Shown piece by piece: positions 1-7,997 of a DNA stretch of 64,000 nt (the first letter of the stretch is position 1; the number at the start of each line of letters is the position of its first letter). The notes under the pieces are model-generated. The model saw nothing but the letters and a program-made list of their open reading frames with translations. It ran no database searches and was not told the DNA's origin. This stretch comes from a virus, in the IMG/VR virus record IMGVR_UViG_3300017613_001755, positions 1-64,000 of that record; one strand, 5' to 3'. Both the position numbers and the translations under genes were made by a program.

Positions 1-1332
1 GGTATCCAGGTGGTTCACATTGGGGGTACCGAACTGCAGGCCCGAGATGGATACGCCTACTACGCAGGCGACCAGACCAAAGATGGGGTGCAGGGGCTAG
101 TTCGCCGCCGCCCATTCAACGAGATGCTTGCTTCTGAGCCTATGGTGACGAAGACAATTCTAAAAAGTGGCAGTAAAATTGAGATTAGAACTGGTGGCTC
201 GGAGAAGTCGGTTTCCGGCCCCCACCCAAACATTCTGGTAGTCGATGAGCTAGACCATATTACCTGGCCCGTACTTAATACAGCTTTACAGATGCCCATG
301 ACAAGCAGGGGCTACGACGCCATGACGCTCATGGCATCAAGCCAGTATCACAGCTATGGTACGATGCAGGCCCTGCGCTCGGAATCCAAGAAGCGCGGGA
401 TTGAACTTTACGAATATGACATCCTGGATGTAATGGAGTCTTGCGGCAAGAGCTACCCGGCTGAGTGCAAGGAATGCCCTCTCTACACATGGGAAAATCC
501 TTATACCGGAGTGGAGGAAGAGCTTTGCGCTGGACGTGGAAGCCAGGCGGTTGGACACTATAGATTCCGGGATGTCATTTCCAAATTCGTGAGCACTGAT
601 CCAGAGACCTTCGCGCTACAGAACCTTTTGATGCGCGGTCAAAGCCAGGGGATGGTTTATCCCCAGTTCTCACGAGTGAGACACATCAAGCCGTTCCCTC
701 CTGAGGGGGCCAGTCTAGACAAATGGACTGCTTTTGCTGGGGTCGACCTGCGCTCTCGAGGCCGGGTTGTAGTCATTGCGCAAGCTCCCGGAACTCTCGA
801 TAATGGCAAGAGATTGAGATGGTGCATTGATGAGTGGTCAGATGACGCAGCCACACCAAGTACTATCCGGCGCGCTGCCCGCGAGATCAGGGAAAGGGTG
901 ATTCAACAATGGGGACTACACATCTCTGTGTTTTGGATGGAGCGCACCGCCAGCGACGAGGCAAAAGACTGGGTAGACGAGGGCCTAAACGGCAGAACCG
1001 TACAGAAAGAGCGGTCAAACGTATCTTATGGAATCGGGTATTGCCGGGACTACTTGAGGGACGTAAGCAGCACAACGTCCGTCTATTTCGACAAGAAGTG
1101 CCACGGCTTGATAACTAGCCTGGCAGACATTTATCACTGCAAGCGGATCAAGGATGCATCTGGGAACCTGGCTTATGACCGGGATACACCGGACGATGAG
1201 GGGAGCGACTTTCCCGACGCTTGGAGATACGCGATGGTTGGTGGGAGCTTAGGTGCCGCCCATCTACCAGACCACGGAGGCGATGATGAAAGAGGCACCA
1301 GATCAAAGTGGGTTCCATATGGAAGGAGGTAG
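1..1332 (+). CDS. terL: terminase large subunit, 5'-truncated by window edge
   Basis: ATPase-nuclease motor that packages phage DNA into the prohead through the portal. The frame is open from base 1, so the GTG at 10 is probably internal and the Walker A part lies upstream. Visible motifs are a Walker B strand ILVVDELDHI (about residue 75 from the GTG), then an RNase-H-like nuclease region with FAGVDLRSRG (about residue 240), an acidic WMERTASDEAKDW stretch and the terminal DFPDAWRYAM, which would supply the third metal ligand. A strong Shine-Dalgarno for the next gene overlaps the 3' end. Gene order (terminase, small membrane protein, portal) supports the call; no small terminase subunit is in view. 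Confidence 0.88.
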   Translation, partial: GIQVVHIGGTELQARDGYAYYAGDQTKDGVQGLVRRRPFNEMLASEPMVTKTILKSGSKIEIRTGGSEKSVSGPHPNILVVDELDHITWPVLNTALQMPMTSRGYDAMTLMASSQYHSYGTMQALRSESKKRGIELYEYDILDVMESCGKSYPAECKECPLYTWENPYTGVEEELCAGRGSQAVGHYRFRDVISKFVSTDPETFALQNLLMRGQSQGMVYPQFSRVRHIKPFPPEGASLDKWTAFAGVDLRSRGRVVVIAQAPGTLDNGKRLRWCIDEWSDDAATPSTIRRAAREIRERVIQQWGLHISVFWMERTASDEAKDWVDEGLNGRTVQKERSNVSYGIGYCRDYLRDVSSTTSVYFDKKCHGLITSLADIYHCKRIKDASGNLAYDRDTPDDEGSDFPDAWRYAMVGGSLGAAHLPDHGGDDERGTRSKWVPYGRR

Positions 1333-1334
1333 AG

Positions 1335-1724
1335 ATGGCAGAGTTTCTAGCAGGTTTGCTTGAGCAGAATGCCGTTCGTGAGTTTCTGATGTATGTCATT
1401 GGTGGTGGTGGAGCAACCGTACTCGTTCACTGGTTCCTAAACACACCAGCGGGCGAAGCCCTGGCGACCAGGGTTGCGGGATGGTTGGCAATCTTTGGTG
1501 TAGCTGGCCCTAGCGAGACCACAAGGCTACTAGCAGTCATTTTTTCTGCTATAGTGGCTACTGCCGCATATGGTGTGGCAGGCGCACTGGCCTTTGTTCC
1601 CCTGCCGCCCGATCTGATGGGCTGGATCAATCTGATTCTAGCACTAGGTGGTATCGGGTTTACCGGGGCTACAGTTAGGCACGGACGTACATCACTGCGA
1701 GTACGTGATCGCTTGAACGCATAA
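1335..1724 (+). CDS. small membrane protein, possible holin
   Basis: A 129-residue protein starting at ATG 1335, chosen because GGAAGGAGG lies just upstream; an upstream ATG at 1308 would overlap the terminase and has no such site. I see three hydrophobic segments: one after EFLMYVIGG, one around LLAVIFSAIVATAAYG and one at GWINLILALGGIGF. A basic tail (RTSLRVRDRL) follows. Size, several membrane spans and a charged C-terminus fit holins, but the position between terminase and portal is also used for uncharacterised membrane proteins. Function is inferred only from topology. Confidence 0.6.
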   Translation: MAEFLAGLLEQNAVREFLMYVIGGGGATVLVHWFLNTPAGEALATRVAGWLAIFGVAGPSETTRLLAVIFSAIVATAAYGVAGALAFVPLPPDLMGWINLILALGGIGFTGATVRHGRTSLRVRDRLNA

Positions 1725-1738
1725 TTGAATAGCGGGAA

Positions 1739-1761
1739 GGGGGATGGTTCTGCCATCCCCC
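1739..1761 (+). other. GC-rich intergenic hairpin
   Basis: GGGGGATGG and CCATCCCCC form a perfect 9-bp stem around TTCTG in the gap before the portal gene. No T-tract follows, so it is not a standard terminator. It is one of a series of such hairpins in structural-gene gaps. Confidence 0.7.
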
Positions 1762-1782
1762 CAACCGCGCAGAAGGTGAAAC

Positions 1783-3879
1783 ATGGCAAATGGAGTAAGA
1801 TTTGGGGAACTAGGCATTACGGGCCTAGATGAATATAACGGTTACGTCACCGAGCAATGGGTGGCTGATCTACGGACCAACTCGCAAAGGGTTAAGGTCT
1901 GGGATGAGATTTCGCGGCTTGATCCTACGGGCGCGGCAATTATGTCAATGGCTGCTATGTTTATGCGCCAGGCCGACATTCGCGCCATACCTGCGAGTAT
2001 GAGTGCGCAAGACCTTTCGGCTGCAGAGTTCCTTGAGTCCTGTCTGCACGATATGAGCAAGTCGTTTCCAGAGACTATGGCCGACATTGTACAGTTTCTG
2101 GCTTACGGGTTCTTCGATGCCGAGCTAGTTTACAAGCGCCGTGATGGGAAAAAGTCCCAGTTCAGCGATGGCCGGATTGGGTGGCGCAAGTGGGCACCTC
2201 GTCACCCCGTAACCTTGGGCTATTGGGCACTGGATAGGAACGGCGGCTTGCAGGGCATGTGGCAGCAGACGGATATGAGCATGGTCTTCATTCCTATTAA
2301 GAAGCTGTTGCACTTTACAACCACCGGAGCAGGGAAGAACAACCCTGAGGGCCGTAGTATTTTCGAGGGTGGGTACACCTCCTGGTTCTTTGCAAAGAAC
2401 CTGCGTATTCAGACTGCTATTGTGATCGAGCGTATGTCTGGTACCCCTGTGATCGTGATGCCCGAAGGGGCTACGATGGATGCGACGGATTCCAACTCTG
2501 ACCTATCTCGCGCAAAGAAAGTAGTGCGCCTGGTTAAGGTTGGCGACGATATGGGCATGACGCTTCCGGCCGGATGGGAGTTCAAGTATGAAATGCCCCA
2601 AGGAACGCCCCCTGTCGATCCACTCAGCACCATTTTGCATCACCAGCGCGATATGGCGCGGGTGCTTATGGCTGACTTTATTTTGCTGGGAGGCGGGGAT
2701 CAGGGAAGCTGGGCAATGCACAAGGATAAGTCCGGCTTGTTCGTGAAGGGTATCAATGGCTACCTGAGACAGATAGCCTCTGTCATCAACCGTCATGGTG
2801 TACCCCGCTTGTTTGATGTAAATGCTTTTAGCGGGCTGTCTGCTCTTCCCGAGGTGCACTTTACACCAATCACCAAGATTGACATTGGCGATTTTGCGGA
2901 AGTTGTCAGTAGCCTATTCAACTCTGGCGCAATCACTTATGACCTAGAGACAGAGCTTGCAGTTCGTCGCCAGGCCGGGTTGCCAGAGATTGAGGAGCCA
3001 GGTCTACTACTAAAGCCTAACTTGCCAGCGCAGCCGCCAGCGACGGCTATCCACCCCGAGATTCCTGCCAGCGCCAGCACTCCTAAGAAGGAAAAAGAGG
3101 AAGAGGAAGAGGAGCTATCTGATCTGACCACTTTCACCGAGTCTATTCCTTACAGTGATGCAGTAGACTATGTTAAGAGGATCGGCCGCAGCCTGGTCAG
3201 GGATTACGATAGGCTTGTGAGCACCACAATCTCTGAACTCAATGAGGCCAAAACCGAAGACGAGTGGGCAGACATAGTGGACTCTTTCCTCTCCGCTCTA
3301 TCGAGGATAATGAGAGGTAGACTCAGAATGGGAATGCTGCATATGTGGGACCTAACCACAGAGAGCGACCCTTCCACACAGGGCTTGGGAGTTATCACTG
3401 CCGAGCTAGCTAATCAAGAGCGCTTTATGGAAGACAAGCTAAACCCCGCTGTGCGCAAAGCGACTCTAGAACTAATGCATCGTCTAAGGGATGATGGCGC
3501 AGATGATGCTGCTGTGATTATGGCTCTACGAGGGACCTTTAGTACCTTCAGACACCGAGTTGGGTCTTATTCGGGCAGTATCTACAAGATTCATGCCAAT
3601 CACGGCAAGGCGCTTGCAATCCTGGATGATATGCAACCAGCGATCCAAAAGAGTGGCGCTGATATATCCCTTGATTGGAGTCGCGGTACGCTGATGGGGC
3701 TTGGCGTTGTGGCACGCTACCATGGCCCAGATGACACGCGGACCTGCCCGGAGTGTGCTGATGTAGTGGGAGCGGGCTGGATGGGCGCTAGTGCGATTCC
3801 CCCGATTGGTAGCCTGAGATGTAATGTAAACTGTCGTCATACAATCGAATATAAGTTCAAGCGAAAAGTCTATCGTTAG
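1783..3879 (+). CDS. portal protein fused to MuF-like head morphogenesis domain
   Basis: A 698-residue protein. The first ~420 residues resemble Mu gp29-type (DUF935) portals: an N-terminal segment with DPTGAAIMSMAAMFMRQADI, a central NNPEGRSIFEG motif and GGDQGSWAMHKDKSGLF. A Pro/Glu-rich linker follows (about 425-450, with a KKEKEEEEEE run). The C-terminal ~250 residues end in a MuF-like signature with two Cys pairs, DTRTCPECADV and RCNVNCRHTIEY. In most phages portal and MuF are separate genes, so the fusion would place a minor head protein on each subunit of the 12-mer portal ring. A Shine-Dalgarno AGAAGGTG precedes ATG 1783. Confidence 0.82.
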   Translation: MANGVRFGELGITGLDEYNGYVTEQWVADLRTNSQRVKVWDEISRLDPTGAAIMSMAAMFMRQADIRAIPASMSAQDLSAAEFLESCLHDMSKSFPETMADIVQFLAYGFFDAELVYKRRDGKKSQFSDGRIGWRKWAPRHPVTLGYWALDRNGGLQGMWQQTDMSMVFIPIKKLLHFTTTGAGKNNPEGRSIFEGGYTSWFFAKNLRIQTAIVIERMSGTPVIVMPEGATMDATDSNSDLSRAKKVVRLVKVGDDMGMTLPAGWEFKYEMPQGTPPVDPLSTILHHQRDMARVLMADFILLGGGDQGSWAMHKDKSGLFVKGINGYLRQIASVINRHGVPRLFDVNAFSGLSALPEVHFTPITKIDIGDFAEVVSSLFNSGAITYDLETELAVRRQAGLPEIEEPGLLLKPNLPAQPPATAIHPEIPASASTPKKEKEEEEEELSDLTTFTESIPYSDAVDYVKRIGRSLVRDYDRLVSTTISELNEAKTEDEWADIVDSFLSALSRIMRGRLRMGMLHMWDLTTESDPSTQGLGVITAELANQERFMEDKLNPAVRKATLELMHRLRDDGADDAAVIMALRGTFSTFRHRVGSYSGSIYKIHANHGKALAILDDMQPAIQKSGADISLDWSRGTLMGLGVVARYHGPDDTRTCPECADVVGAGWMGASAIPPIGSLRCNVNCRHTIEYKFKRKVYR

Positions 3880-3899
3880 ACTCACCCTAAGGAGGGGCT

Positions 3900-5114
3900 G
3901 TGTCGGACTACAACTGGGAACATATTGCTACGTGGGTACAGGAACTAATAGGTGACACAGACACTTTTAAGGAGCTAATTGCAGCACTTACCAATCGCCT
4001 TGGGACACCAATACCAAAGACAACGTTGCGAGATGGACTAGTTAGGACGTTCGGAGAGTATAATTCTTTTACAACACTAAAATCCAGGCTAGAGGGAACT
4101 GAGAAGGAGATGTCCGAGTTGGAGCAGGACATTCTACAGAGGCTCAGGGTCAAGGGGCGTGTCCGCGCGCTCTCCTTGCTTGACCTCAGCAACTATCTAG
4201 ATCGTTCACCGTTGAGCGTAATGGAAGCTGCGGACATGCTCGTAAGGCGGGGCTATAACGTCAAGGTGACAGATGACTCATCTTTGTTGATGCCCTCTGC
4301 GCCCCAAAAGAGCAGTTGGTCTATCCCGGTCACCGAGTATTTGAGTGGTAAGTGTTACCGCTTTGGCATTGTCTCTGACAACCATCTCGGCAACCGGGCC
4401 TCGCGGCTCGATGTACTTGATGCCCTCTACGATATTTTCGAGGAAGAGGGGATAGAGATAGTGCTAAATGCTGGCAACCTGGTCGCGGGGGAATCTCGTC
4501 TCAACTCTCAAGAGTTGGTTGCCCATGGAGTTGAGGGGCAACTGATGTATGTTCAGGAGAACTATCCTCAGAAAGAGGATATGGTTACCAAGTTCATTAC
4601 CGGGAGTTGCCATGAGGGCTGGTGGGCAAAGGACCTGGGGCTGGATGTAGGACGTTACATGCAGTTGACCTTTGAGGACAATGGCAGGCAGGATTTGCAA
4701 TGGATAGGGCATGTCGAGGCAGACTTATTGCTGGACGATCTCGATACTCCCTCGGTCTTGCGAGTTCTGCACCCTGGCGGAGGCACTGCTTATGCTCTGA
4801 CGTACAAGCCGCAGAAGATTGTGGAGAGCCTGAGCGGAGGCGAGAAGCCAGCAATAATGGTATTCGGCCACTATCACAAGTTTTTCACGGCCCATACCAG
4901 GGGGGTTTACATCGTGGGAGCAGGAACAACCTGTGACCAGACCATTTGGATGCGCAAGCAGCATATCGAGGCCCACGTGGGCGGCGCGATCCTTGAGGTT
5001 CAGATGACGCCAATGGGTGGCGTGGGCCACATCACACATCGTTGGATACCGTTCTATGATTCAGGGTATTACCGCCGATGGGACTATAGGAGTGCGCATG
5101 AGCAAGAGAATTGA
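3900..5114 (+). CDS. calcineurin-like metallophosphoesterase
   Basis: A 404-residue protein with a GTG start at 3900 preceded by AAGGAGGGG. The first ~150 residues are helical and contain repeated winged-helix-like segments (for example SPLSVMEAADMLVRRGY). The metallophosphoesterase core follows with SDNHLG (about residue 160), NAGNLV, GSCHEGWW and GHYHKFF, matching the family's metal-binding DxH, GN, GNH and GHxH blocks; the third block has Ser in place of the usual Asn. It could cleave phosphodiesters or phosphomonoesters; the substrate is unknown. Its place between portal and protease genes, with matching direction and tight spacing, suggests late expression with the head genes. Confidence 0.8.
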   Translation: MSDYNWEHIATWVQELIGDTDTFKELIAALTNRLGTPIPKTTLRDGLVRTFGEYNSFTTLKSRLEGTEKEMSELEQDILQRLRVKGRVRALSLLDLSNYLDRSPLSVMEAADMLVRRGYNVKVTDDSSLLMPSAPQKSSWSIPVTEYLSGKCYRFGIVSDNHLGNRASRLDVLDALYDIFEEEGIEIVLNAGNLVAGESRLNSQELVAHGVEGQLMYVQENYPQKEDMVTKFITGSCHEGWWAKDLGLDVGRYMQLTFEDNGRQDLQWIGHVEADLLLDDLDTPSVLRVLHPGGGTAYALTYKPQKIVESLSGGEKPAIMVFGHYHKFFTAHTRGVYIVGAGTTCDQTIWMRKQHIEAHVGGAILEVQMTPMGGVGHITHRWIPFYDSGYYRRWDYRSAHEQEN

Positions 5115-5316
5115 CATGTCCCGCGTTGCACGCTGGCTAGTGCGCTATGGTGCGTTGATGGACTATCTCGACCAGACCACAGGGTATGGTCAGTATGTTG
5201 TCACGCTACATGGCAGGCATGCGGTGTCAGTCTCCGCCTCCGGCCCAAGGGAAACATTACCATCACAGGGAGATTGGGCCGTGGAGCTTGCGGATGGCAG
5301 TAAAGAGCCAGATTGA
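5098..5316 (+). CDS. small hypothetical protein
   Basis: A 72-residue protein whose ATG (5098) lies inside the 3' end of the phosphoesterase gene, with AGGAG seven bases upstream, so translation is probably coupled. The N-terminus is basic (MSKRIDMSRVARWLVR) and the rest has no motif I recognise. It is the last gene before a terminator. Confidence 0.6.
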   Translation: MSKRIDMSRVARWLVRYGALMDYLDQTTGYGQYVVTLHGRHAVSVSASGPRETLPSQGDWAVELADGSKEPD

Positions 5317-5400
5317 CATTTCTAGTCTCCGTGGTAGACTTGTGGCTATATGACCGATACTGAAGATTGTCATATACAGCAGAATATAAGTATTACTTTT

Positions 5401-5457
5401 AACGCCCGGCCGTGATGTCGGGCGTTAACTATCTCTAAGGCCATTTTGGCCTTTTTT
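5401..5457 (+). terminator. double hairpin with rho-independent terminator
   Basis: AACGCCCG (5401-5408) pairs with CGGGCGTT (5419-5426). A second stem, AAGGCC-ATTTT-GGCCTT (5437-5452), is followed by a T run. Together they close the terminase-portal-phosphoesterase transcript. Confidence 0.85.
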
Positions 5458-5458
5458 G

Positions 5459-5467
5459 TGCTATAAT
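5459..5467 (+). promoter_or_regulatory. extended -10 promoter for the M23 gene
   Basis: TGCTATAAT is a perfect extended -10 (TGnTATAAT) directly after the terminator. No good -35 is visible. Predicted transcription start is about 5474, a few bases before the ribosome-binding site of the next gene. Confidence 0.6.
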
Positions 5468-5486
5468 GGCAGATTGGAGGGGCTAT

Positions 5487-6107
5487 ATGAGTGTAATAGT
5501 AGTAGTAATGACGTTTACGACGACCGTTACGATGACTTCCACGGCGACTGTAGATGCGGAGGTTCCCTGGATACCCCCACTAGGCACAGTCGAACATCCG
5601 ACTTCTGAGTGGTTCTGTACCACTTGGCACGATCCATGGGCAACGCTCTGGACCCAGACGGCCTGGTATGGAGGGGGCCATTCAGGCATTGACCTGAGCC
5701 TTGATGCATCTCCCTGGCATGAGGTGGAGCGCGGTGAGCCAGTCTATGCAGTGTCAGATGGCACCGTACACAGCATGGGGTCCAGCACGGGATGGCTTGG
5801 CGTGGTAGTTGTAAAGCATGCCCTGCTTGATGGCGGGTGTGTTTTTCTTCGTTATGCCCACCTGGACCCGGCTAGCATTGCACACCTGATAAAGGGACAG
5901 TTAGTGGCGCGCGGCGAACGCCTTGGGGTTATCGGGAACTACACGAGCGATCCAGGGGAAGATCACCTTCACTTTGATGCTGCGTTGGTTCCCTTTGACT
6001 GGAATGTCTGGCTTGCAGAAGACATAGAATGGGTAAATCCGATACCAATACTGCAAGAAAATATGAATGATGACGCTCTACTAATGGGAATGATAGAGCT
6101 AGAATAA
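5487..6107 (+). CDS. M23-family metallopeptidase (LytM-like), candidate endolysin
   Basis: A 206-residue protein. ATG 5487 is chosen because TTGGAGGGG precedes it; an earlier ATG at 5466 lies within the -10 box. The zinc site is visible: GGGHSGIDLS gives the H-x3-D pair (about residues 70-75) and GEDHLHFD gives the H-x-H pair (about 160). M23 enzymes cut peptide crosslinks of peptidoglycan. The first ~25 residues are hydrophobic and Thr-rich (VIVVVMTFTTTVTM) and lack the usual positive start of a signal peptide, so export is uncertain. It has its own promoter and is flanked by terminators, as expected for an independently timed lysis gene. A virion-associated role is the alternative. Confidence 0.82.
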   Translation: MSVIVVVMTFTTTVTMTSTATVDAEVPWIPPLGTVEHPTSEWFCTTWHDPWATLWTQTAWYGGGHSGIDLSLDASPWHEVERGEPVYAVSDGTVHSMGSSTGWLGVVVVKHALLDGGCVFLRYAHLDPASIAHLIKGQLVARGERLGVIGNYTSDPGEDHLHFDAALVPFDWNVWLAEDIEWVNPIPILQENMNDDALLMGMIELE

Positions 6108-6131
6108 CCCAAAGGAAAGTTGGATTTAACC

Positions 6132-6160
6132 TTGCGCTGTGTTACTTTTTTCCATATACT
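6132..6160 (+). promoter_or_regulatory. sigma-70-like promoter
   Basis: TTGCGC (6132-6137) and TATACT (6155-6160) with a 17-base spacer. The predicted start near 6167 leads straight into a terminator about 95 nt downstream. Confidence 0.6.
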
Positions 6161-6166
6161 ATACAA

Positions 6167-6263
6167 TAACGGGGGAAGTAAAGTTCTGGGAAGCTAGTTT
6201 TTAGTTAGTCGCGTATCTGATTCGAGCAGCAGGTGCGATTTTTTGCACTTGCTGCTTTTTTTG
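6167..6263 (+). ncRNA. candidate short transcript or attenuated leader
   Basis: The stretch between the 6132 promoter and the 6226 terminator holds no convincing reading frame. A transcript of about 97 nt would end in a strong hairpin. It may be a small RNA, or an attenuator controlling entry into the protease/scaffold/capsid operon that starts 90 nt further on. Inferred only from signal spacing. Confidence 0.4.
6226..6263 (+). terminator. rho-independent terminator
   Basis: AGCAGCAGGTGC (6226-6237) pairs with GCACTTGCTGCT (6245-6256), with one G-T wobble and a T-rich loop, and is followed by seven T. It lies between the M23 gene and the capsid operon. Confidence 0.85.
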
Positions 6264-6351
6264 TTACCTAAATGCGCCAGTAAGATGATGAAGCAAGGCG
6301 TTCCAAATAGCCAAAGACTGGCGCAAAAACGGGGAGGGCGAATGGATTAAG

Positions 6352-7593
6352 ATGAGTGAAATGAGATACTTTATTCCGTTTGACGCAACTGATACTGACT
6401 GGAGGCTGTTTTTCCCGGTGGGTACGGTCTGGCACCGAGGCAAGCGCATCAAATTTACAAAGACCGATGCGAGTGAGCTAGTATCAAACTTCAAGAAGAA
6501 GGTGCCTGACTACGATCTCCCCATCAACATGCTTCACAAAGACGAACACGGTGTGTTTGGATATGTTGGTGACCTGAGAGTGGGAGATACCGGGAATGTT
6601 GAGTGGAAGCCAGAGTTTAGAGATGAGAAAGCCGAAGAGATCAAGAGCAAGGGCTATAAGTATGCAAGCCCCGAGATTCAGTTCAGGCAGTATCAGGCTC
6701 TAGACGGCAAGACACACAACAATGTGGCTGTAGGTGTGGCCCTGACTCCAAGGCCTCGCCTGGGAAGGCAAGCAGCCGTGTTTTCCGATGGAGAATGGGT
6801 TGTCGAAGACGACCCAGCAGAGGAGGAAACTATGAGTTTGGATTTTAGCGAACAGCTAAAGGCTTTCGTAGCTCCTATTGCATTTGGGCTTGCTGAATTG
6901 AAGGTCAAGTTCGATGAGCTAGCTACCGCAGTAACAGCGGAGCCTGAGCCAGCACCGGAACCGGAGGCGGAACCAATAGTGGAACCGGAACCAGTAGTTG
7001 AGCCAGTAGTAGAGCCAGAAGCAACACCAGTGGTAGAAAAAGAACCTACCGAGGACGAAGAGGAGGACGAAGAAATGAGTAAGGAACTAGAAGCCAAGGT
7101 CGATGAGCAGGCCGCAGAGCTAGAGGACAAGGTAACTGAGATTACCACTCTATCCGAGCAGCTAGCTGAGGCCCAAGCACAGCTTGAGACCCACACTGCA
7201 AAGTTGGCCGAGGCAGAGCACGCGGAAAGACTCCGCCAGTTCTCCGACGAGCTTTCTGAGATCGAGACACTACCTGTCGAGGTCGAGAAGGTTGCTCCTT
7301 TGATGCTCGAATTTGCCGACAAGGTTGGCGAGGCAGAGTACAAGGACTTGTTGGCGATTATGAAGGCGATGGGTAATGCCGCAGAGGTTGGAGCTTTGAG
7401 CGAGGTTGGTAGTGATAGCACAAACAACGATGCAACCAGCAGGTTCGATGCTGCAGTCCGCAAGCACGCGGAAGAGTCAGGCAAGAGCTATGCAGATGCA
7501 ATCGAGGTTGTAGCTGTACAGGAGCCAGAGCTTTACGCAGAATACGACAAGGCTACTACCAAGGCCATGCGTCAGATGCAGGAGGTTGAGTAA
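6352..7593 (+). CDS. Mu I-like prohead protease with C-terminal scaffold region
   Basis: A 413-residue protein. The N-terminal ~150 residues resemble the Mu gpI protease family (MLHKDEHGVFGYVGDL, then GYKYASPEIQF and VGVALTPRPRLG). The rest is scaffold-like: an acidic Pro/Glu/Val-rich stretch (about 200-240, PEPEAEPIVEPEP pattern) and a long coiled coil (about 240-310). The protease would trim head proteins and itself during maturation; the coiled-coil part would organise capsid assembly. Two in-frame ATGs inside the gene have strong ribosome-binding sites. A two-codon frame, ATG GAT TAA at 6342-6350, sits between the Shine-Dalgarno and this start and ends one base before it. Confidence 0.82.
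   Translation: MSEMRYFIPFDATDTDWRLFFPVGTVWHRGKRIKFTKTDASELVSNFKKKVPDYDLPINMLHKDEHGVFGYVGDLRVGDTGNVEWKPEFRDEKAEEIKSKGYKYASPEIQFRQYQALDGKTHNNVAVGVALTPRPRLGRQAAVFSDGEWVVEDDPAEEETMSLDFSEQLKAFVAPIAFGLAELKVKFDELATAVTAEPEPAPEPEAEPIVEPEPVVEPVVEPEATPVVEKEPTEDEEEDEEMSKELEAKVDEQAAELEDKVTEITTLSEQLAEAQAQLETHTAKLAEAEHAERLRQFSDELSEIETLPVEVEKVAPLMLEFADKVGEAEYKDLLAIMKAMGNAAEVGALSEVGSDSTNNDATSRFDAAVRKHAEESGKSYADAIEVVAVQEPELYAEYDKATTKAMRQMQEVE
6821..6834 (+). promoter_or_regulatory. internal ribosome-binding site and in-frame start
   Basis: AGGAGG at 6821-6826 lies five bases before an in-frame ATG at 6832. Initiation here would give a 253-residue product that lacks the protease part, like the Mu Z scaffold made from within gene I. 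Confidence 0.55.
7061..7077 (+). promoter_or_regulatory. second internal ribosome-binding site and in-frame start
   Basis: AGGAGG at 7061-7066 lies eight bases before an in-frame ATG at 7075 that opens the coiled coil (MSKELEAKVDEQ). The site falls in Glu codons, so chance is possible. Confidence 0.4.
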
Positions 7594-7979
7594 TGGCGAA
7601 ACAGTATGATGGACAGGACGTAAGTTTCAAGGCCGAGAATGATCTATCGAGTAAGCAGTACTACTTTGTTGAGATTTCCGGCAATGGTCAAGTTGATGCC
7701 TGCGATGGTACGACAGATAATGCCATCGGTATTCTGCAGAACAAGCCCACAACTGGTCAGGAAGCCCTAGTTAGGATTTTCGGCCACTCGAAGGTTTCTG
7801 CAGACGAGGCCCTGAGCGCTAATGACCCAGTTGGTGTTAGCACAGATGGTCAGGCGGCAGTTGTTGTTCCCGGCTCCGATGCCGGAGAACGCTGGCTTGG
7901 TGTATGCACCTACGGATGCGGCTCTGCAGGCGATATTGCAGAGATCGTATTCTTCGGTTGCTCATACCTAGCTACATAA
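7593..7979 (+). CDS. capsid decoration/stabilising protein
   Basis: A 128-residue protein whose ATG overlaps the scaffold stop (TAATG). It is rich in Gly, Ala and Val with a beta pattern, and contains the GILQNKP and VRIFGHSKVSADEALSAND segments typical of DUF2190-like capsid cement proteins. Such proteins sit on the outer shell at local three-fold axes and are usually encoded between scaffold and major capsid genes, as here. Confidence 0.72.
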   Translation: MAKQYDGQDVSFKAENDLSSKQYYFVEISGNGQVDACDGTTDNAIGILQNKPTTGQEALVRIFGHSKVSADEALSANDPVGVSTDGQAAVVVPGSDAGERWLGVCTYGCGSAGDIAEIVFFGCSYLAT

Positions 7980-7997
7980 TAAGGGAGGTAATGAAAA

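Noticed and set aside
5367-5396. Promoter-like TTGTCA / TATTAC pair
   Set aside because: 18-base spacer is acceptable, but it would start inside the terminator hairpins and leads nowhere; probably chance.
6693-7484. 263-codon minus-strand frame opposite the protease/scaffold gene
   Set aside because: Ser-rich shadow of Glu/Ala/Val-rich coding on the plus strand; no ribosome-binding site.
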